From Allorhodoferax sp032337135 (GTDB taxonomy: Bacteria; Pseudomonadota; Gammaproteobacteria; Burkholderiales; Burkholderiaceae_C): DNA of 64,000 nucleotides. The notes under the pieces are model-generated. The model was not told the DNA's origin. It did not search any database and saw only the letters and a program-made list of their open reading frames with translations. Shown piece after piece: positions 60,066-64,000 of this stretch (position 1 is its first letter; each line of letters opens with the position of its first letter). Location: positions 124,001-188,000 of the forward strand of contig NZ_JAVXZZ010000003.1 in assembly GCF_032337135.1 (NCBI RefSeq). The letters are read 5' to 3'. Both the position numbers and the translations under genes were made by a program.

Positions 60066-61325
60066 TCAGGCCGGCGGCAGGTCCAGCCCAGCCCACAGTG
60101 GTGCCAGGCTTTGGCGCTCGGCCGCGCCCAGCGGCTCGGCCAGCAGCATGCATTCGCGTTCCAGCTCGTACAGGCGCTGCTCCAGCTCGTTGCAGGCGCA
60201 GGTCATCTCGAAGCGGTCGGCGTCGGTGAGCAGTTCGGGGCGAATGTCCCACACGCCCAGCGAATTCCAGGCCATGCGCAGCCGGGCGGTGCGCTGCTGG
60301 GCCAGGGTGGCCACGGCGGCACCGGGGGCGCTCAGGTGGGCGTTCTTCAGCTCCAGTGCGGTCTGTTCGGCCAGCATCAGCGCACCGTGGATGGCGCGCA
60401 GGCGCTCGGAGGGGATGGTGGTAGAGGCGGGCAGCGCTTCGCGCGCGTCGCGGGCCATGTTGAAGGCGATGGAGCTGTAGCGCTCTGGGTATTCGCCCGA
60501 TATGACGCGCAGTGCAAAGCTGCCGCTGGTCAGCGGTGCCTCGGAGTGGTGCTGCTGCACCAGCACGGTTTCCACGGCCGAGAGCAGTGCACCCAGGGGC
60601 GAGACGGCGTCGCCCGAGAGGCGGGCCGGGTAGCCCGAGCCGTTGAGCCGTTCGTGGTGTTCGCCGATGGCGCGGCACAGCAGGGCCGGGTAGTCGGTGG
60701 TGCCTTCAAGCAGCAGCTGGCCCATGCGCGGGTGCACCATGAGGTGTTTGTGGCCCACCACGTCGCGCGGGCGTTCGCCGTCCAGGTATTGCGGCTGCAC
60801 ATAGGTTTCGCCAATGTCGTGCAGCAGCCCGCCCATCATGGCCAGGCGCACGTCCATGGGGGTGGTCTGGCTCTGCGCCATGGCACCGGCCAGGGCCATG
60901 GCCTGCACGGCGTGCTCCACGGCGCCGGGCCGGGTGGCCAGGGCGGTGGTGAGCAGCAGCTGGGCCACGGGGTGCAGGGGAATCTGCTTGATGAGCTTGT
61001 CCAGCAGCAGGGCGTGGGGTTGCAGCGCGCGCGACAGGCCGCTGCCCTGTGCCAGCAGTTGGCCCAGCGCATGGTGCAGGTAGAAGGGGGTGACGCCGTC
61101 TTCGGCCACCAGGCAACTCTCGATGGGGGTGCGCAGCTTGCGCTCCAGCAGGCGCTGCTGCAGCGTGGCGGACACGGGCAGGCCCTTGGCCCACAGCTTG
61201 ATGCCGCGCACGTCGACAATGTCTTGCGAGGCGACGATGGAGTAGGAGGCACTGGCCTGTACCAGTGCGGCTACGAAGTCCGGGTGGGCTTCTGCTTGCC
61301 CGGGTGTGAATGAAACAGCTTGCAT
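60066..61325 (-). CDS. HD-GYP-like domain protein with altered motifs
   Basis: A 419-residue cytosolic protein. An N-terminal region of about 150 residues without recognisable fold is followed by an HD-type domain: MMGGLLHDIGETYV (near 161-174), HPRMG (near 198), EHHERLNGSGYPARLSG (near 220-236). The signature is close to HD-GYP c-di-GMP phosphodiesterases, but HDIGK reads HDIGE and HHExxDGxGYP has Asn for Asp. Activity is uncertain. Long C-terminal helical part. A weak hairpin at 60037-60051 follows the stop. Confidence 0.8.
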   Translation of the reverse strand: MQAVSFTPGQAEAHPDFVAALVQASASYSIVASQDIVDVRGIKLWAKGLPVSATLQQRLLERKLRTPIESCLVAEDGVTPFYLHHALGQLLAQGSGLSRALQPHALLLDKLIKQIPLHPVAQLLLTTALATRPGAVEHAVQAMALAGAMAQSQTTPMDVRLAMMGGLLHDIGETYVQPQYLDGERPRDVVGHKHLMVHPRMGQLLLEGTTDYPALLCRAIGEHHERLNGSGYPARLSGDAVSPLGALLSAVETVLVQQHHSEAPLTSGSFALRVISGEYPERYSSIAFNMARDAREALPASTTIPSERLRAIHGALMLAEQTALELKNAHLSAPGAAVATLAQQRTARLRMAWNSLGVWDIRPELLTDADRFEMTCACNELEQRLYELERECMLLAEPLGAAERQSLAPLWAGLDLPPA

Positions 61326-61473
61326 GGCGAAGGGGCCCTGTGCGTGTGGACGGGAGTGCCTTCATGCAATGGCTGTGTGCAGGCTGGGCACCTGACGCAA
61401 GTGTGGTGACAAAGCGCGCAAAAACCAACACCGCTGGGAGTGCGAAACGCGCCGTTTGTCTGCGCGTGGGCGG

Positions 61474-62370
61474 CTACAGGTTGAGCCAGAGTTCCTTCTG
61501 GTCCAGCGGCGTGCGCGCCGGCAGCAGCGGGTTGCGCAGTTCCAGCCGGGTACGCTGGTTCAGGCGCGCGCGCTGGATGGCCTCGCCGTAGGTCTTGTTG
61601 AAGAGGGCATCGAACGAGCCGTCTTTCAGGGCGGCGCGCAGGCCGCGCTCCAGCGCCTGGGCCAAGGCGGTGTCGGCCTTGTTCACGAAGTAGTAGTAGG
61701 CCGTGGGGTAGTGCAGTACCACCCGGGGTTCCACCACCAGGTGGCGGTCGGCGTGCTGCTGCTGTTCGCCCCACACTTCGAGGATGGAGCGCGGAAAGTA
61801 GTCGAACCGGCCCTTTTCGAGCATGGGAAAGAGGTTCTGGAAACCTGGCACCGCCTGCACCGGGAGCTCGTTGGCGCGCAGGATCTCGGTGTCGGGCCAG
61901 TCGTGGCCTTGCCCGGCTTCGAAGGCTGCCAGGTCCTGCAGGGTGTTCACGTGGGCAAAGCGCTGCGCCTGGCTCTCGTGGACCAGGAACACGCGCCAGC
62001 CCAGCAGGCCCTTGTCGATGGGGATGCGTATGGGCAGCAGCTCGGCCTCACGCTCCGTCGAGGTCATGCTCCAGACCACGCGCAGCTCCTGCCCCTTGGC
62101 CAGCAGCTTGAGGGCGCGGCCCTGCAGCATGGGTGTGTCGTGGGGCTTGAGCGTGAAGCTGCTGCCGGACTTGTGCAGCGCCAGGTCCAGCAGCTGCACG
62201 GGGTACTCGTAGCCCTTGTCCTGTGCCGGGTACACGATGGTATGGCTTTGCGCCTGCGCCTGCGCCAGCACCGGCAGCAGCAGGGCGACCAACAGGCTCA
62301 GCAGATGGAACACCGTGCCTACGGGTTGCTGGCGGGCGCGGGGGCGTGACGGGGGCAACGGGCTGTTCAC
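61474..62370 (-). CDS. Orphan periplasmic solute-binding-like protein
   Basis: About 280-298 residues, exported (hydrophobic FHLLSLLVALLLPVLAQAQA near the N-terminus). The mature protein has a family 3-like bilobed fold: IVYPAQDKGYEYPVQLLDLAL, then PIDKGLLGWRVFLVH and FPMLEKGRFDYFPRSILEVW. Many relatives replace catalysis with sensing. The start is uncertain: GTG at 62370 (used) or GTG at 62313 immediately before the hydrophobic stretch. It stands alone, divergent from the membrane-protein gene, with no transporter adjacent. Confidence 0.75.
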   Translation of the reverse strand: MNSPLPPSRPRARQQPVGTVFHLLSLLVALLLPVLAQAQAQSHTIVYPAQDKGYEYPVQLLDLALHKSGSSFTLKPHDTPMLQGRALKLLAKGQELRVVWSMTSTEREAELLPIRIPIDKGLLGWRVFLVHESQAQRFAHVNTLQDLAAFEAGQGHDWPDTEILRANELPVQAVPGFQNLFPMLEKGRFDYFPRSILEVWGEQQQHADRHLVVEPRVVLHYPTAYYYFVNKADTALAQALERGLRAALKDGSFDALFNKTYGEAIQRARLNQRTRLELRNPLLPARTPLDQKELWLNL

Positions 62371-62451
62371 GGGCGATGGTGGGCAAATGGATCCGGCGCA
62401 TGCAGTGTAGTGGCATTGGCGTGCTTCGCTGGCTGGCGCTACCATGGGGCC

Positions 62452-63636
62452 ATGACCCAGCACGACTACGAGCCCACCCAGATGATGGACTACGGTCCGA
62501 GCACGCTGCAAAGCATCCCGATCACCGAGACGGATCTGAAGGAAGCCGCGCGTGCCGAAGTCATTACCGACGCGCAGGCCCAGGCGCTGTGGCGCCTGTG
62601 GGCCCATGGGGAAGAAGCACCGCCGCTGGCGCGGCCTGTTCCCACTGCGGCAGCGGTTGCGCCGACGCAAGCGGCACTGGTGCAGCCGGTGGCTGCCGGG
62701 CCGGGCTTCAGTTTCGTGAACGTGCTGTACTACTTTGGCGGCATGGTGGCCATCGGTGCCATGACGCTGTTCATCACGCTGGGCTACCAGGCCATGGGCC
62801 TCAAGGCGGTGCTGCTCATCAGCCTGGCCTATGCCTTGGGCGCCCTCAAGGTGGCGGACCATTTCAAGGCCCGTGCCCTGCCGGTGCCTGCGGGGCTGAT
62901 GGCCACGCTGGCCGTGGTGCTGGTGCCGCTCGTCCTGTGGTGCGTGCAGAGCCTGGCAGGCGCCTGGCCCACCGGGGTAAGCCGCAACTATGCGGACTAC
63001 CACTACTTCATCGACTGGCGCTGGATGATGCTGGAGTTCGGCACACTGGCTGCGGCGGCGGTCATGCTGTGGCGCTACAAGCTGCCCTTCATGGTGATGC
63101 CGGTGGCGGTAACGCTGTGGTACATGAGCATGGATGTGGCCAACGGCCTGATGCAGGTGGATGGCTGGGACTACCAGCTGATGCGTGACATCTCCCTGGT
63201 GTTCGGCCTGGGCACCTGTGCCATGGCCATGTGGGTGGATGTACGCACGCGCCTGAGCAAGGACGCGGCGTGGCGCCAGGACTTCGCCTTCTGGCTTTAC
63301 CTCTTTGGTGCCATCATGTTCTGGAGTTCCCTGAGCCTGCGCGATTCGAACAGCGAGCTCGGCAAGGCCCTGTACGCCGTGCTCAACGTGTTCCTGGTGC
63401 TGTTCGGCGCAGCCATTGGCCGGCGCGTGTTCACGGTGTTCGGTGCGTTGGGTGTGGCGGGCTACTTGGGTTACCTGTCGCACCGGGTGTTCCAGGACAG
63501 TCTGCTGTTTCCGTTTGCGCTCTCGCTGCTGGGGCTGGGCGTGGTGTGGCTGGGCGTGAAGTGGCAGCGCAACGAGGCCGCCATCAACGCCTACCTGGCC
63601 CGCTGGGTGCCTGCAGGCTTGCGGCCGCGCGGCTGA
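62452..63636 (+). CDS. Polytopic membrane protein of unknown function
   Basis: A 394-residue inner-membrane protein. About 85 soluble N-terminal residues, beginning MTQHDYEPTQMMDYGPSTLQS and with a helical ITDAQAQALWRLW element, precede roughly nine to ten hydrophobic helices (90-385). It may belong with DUF2157-like proteins, but I cannot confirm this. ATG at 62452. Its 3' end overlaps the convergent MerR gene by 46 bases. Confidence 0.75.
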   Translation: MTQHDYEPTQMMDYGPSTLQSIPITETDLKEAARAEVITDAQAQALWRLWAHGEEAPPLARPVPTAAAVAPTQAALVQPVAAGPGFSFVNVLYYFGGMVAIGAMTLFITLGYQAMGLKAVLLISLAYALGALKVADHFKARALPVPAGLMATLAVVLVPLVLWCVQSLAGAWPTGVSRNYADYHYFIDWRWMMLEFGTLAAAAVMLWRYKLPFMVMPVAVTLWYMSMDVANGLMQVDGWDYQLMRDISLVFGLGTCAMAMWVDVRTRLSKDAAWRQDFAFWLYLFGAIMFWSSLSLRDSNSELGKALYAVLNVFLVLFGAAIGRRVFTVFGALGVAGYLGYLSHRVFQDSLLFPFALSLLGLGVVWLGVKWQRNEAAINAYLARWVPAGLRPRG

Positions 63637-64000
63637 GCTGCGGCGTGCGCCGGTGCCGTGGCCTGCGCCGCGGCCAACGGTGTCTCCGGGCTGCACTTGA
63701 GCAGGGCAAAGGTGTCCAGCAGTTCCTGGCGGCGCTGATTCAGCAGAGCCAGGTGCTGGTCGATTTCTGCCAGCTTGGCATGCAGCCGCTCTTCGATCTG
63801 GCCGCGCTTGAAGCGCCCTGCGTTCAGGGCCGGCAGGATGTCGCGGATCTCGCGCAGCGAAAACCCCAGCCCCTGCGCGCTGCGCACGAAGCGCAGCTGG
63901 CCCAGGTGGGCCGGCGTGTAGCGGCGGTAGCCGTTGTCCTGGCGCAGGGCCGGGGGCAGCAGTTTCTGCTTCTCGTAGTAGCGCACGGTGTCGGTGGTGA
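63591..64000 (-). CDS. MerR-family regulator, partial at window end
   Basis: The N-terminus lies beyond base 64000; about 136 residues are visible. They begin in the helix-turn-helix (TTDTVRYYEKQKLLPPALRQDNGYRRYTPAHL in order), then GLGFSLREIRDILPA and a coiled coil with a Cys (LLKCSPE) near the C-terminal end, as in metal-sensing CadR/PbrR-like members. The tail is Ala/Arg-rich. It overlaps the convergent membrane-protein gene by 46 bases. Confidence 0.87.
   Translation of the reverse strand, partial: TTDTVRYYEKQKLLPPALRQDNGYRRYTPAHLGQLRFVRSAQGLGFSLREIRDILPALNAGRFKRGQIEERLHAKLAEIDQHLALLNQRRQELLDTFALLKCSPETPLAAAQATAPAHAAAQPRGRKPAGTQRAR

Overview
The window is 64 kb of high-G+C, densely packed bacterial chromosome. 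Gene content (gshA of the long proteobacterial type, glnS, udk, YeeE/YedE half-transporters, many LysR/MocR/TetR/MerR regulators, several c-di-GMP proteins), 4-nt ATGA overlaps and a family of about 60-bp intergenic repeats that I remember from Comamonadaceae genomes all point to a betaproteobacterium near Acidovorax/Hydrogenophaga/Comamonas. That placement is inference. I saw no rRNA, tRNA, CRISPR array, transposase or integrase.

Layout. 0-8.5 kb: a Cache-PAS-PAS-GGDEF-EAL protein, a YpfH-type esterase that has lost its nucleophile, gshA, a phasin/histone-H1-like protein, a YlqF-type GTPase and a secreted YHYH protein. 8.5-17.3 kb: a CusRS-like two-component system, then an unusual translationally coupled operon (exported TPR protein, ATP-grasp ligase, urea-transporter/M23-peptidase fusion) divergent from a catalase-like gene, then uspA. 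A 17-bp box, CATGACA-N4-TGTAAT, occurs both in front of the two-component system and in the divergent promoter of the operon, so the sensor pair may control it. 17-24 kb: degenerate GGDEF protein, ferredoxin, DsbA/G-like lipoprotein, DHH phosphoesterase, small proteins, and a darcynin/dienelactone-hydrolase/SDR group next to a Crp-like regulator. 24-56 kb: housekeeping and accessory genes (rhlE, pepP, YeeE/YedE, GST, TraB, M14 peptidase, rluE, hemerythrin, MocR/rhodanese, udk, azoR/LysR, GGDEF-EAL, HDAC-like, TetR/thioesterase, serine hydrolase, M48 peptidase, NYN-LOTUS) sprinkled with eleven copies of the 60-bp repeat. Two copies supply the ends of coding regions. 28.85-29.08 kb holds two 106-bp tandem units, each with a perfect DnaA box.

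56.2-58.1 kb is an AT-richer two-gene insert just downstream of glnS: a ParA/MinD-like ATPase followed one base later by a SIR2-family NADase-like protein with intact motifs. It looks like a horizontally acquired anti-phage cassette that I cannot match to a named system. 58-64 kb: glnS, an HD-GYP variant, an orphan solute-binding protein, a polytopic membrane protein and a MerR regulator cut by the window end.

Regulatory logic visible in the sequence: class-II-type FNR boxes in front of uspA and the hemerythrin gene, palindromes in the MocR, LysR and TetR divergent promoters, and several intrinsic terminators. The two most promising systems are the TPR/ATP-grasp/urea-transporter-M23 operon and the ParA-SIR2 pair.
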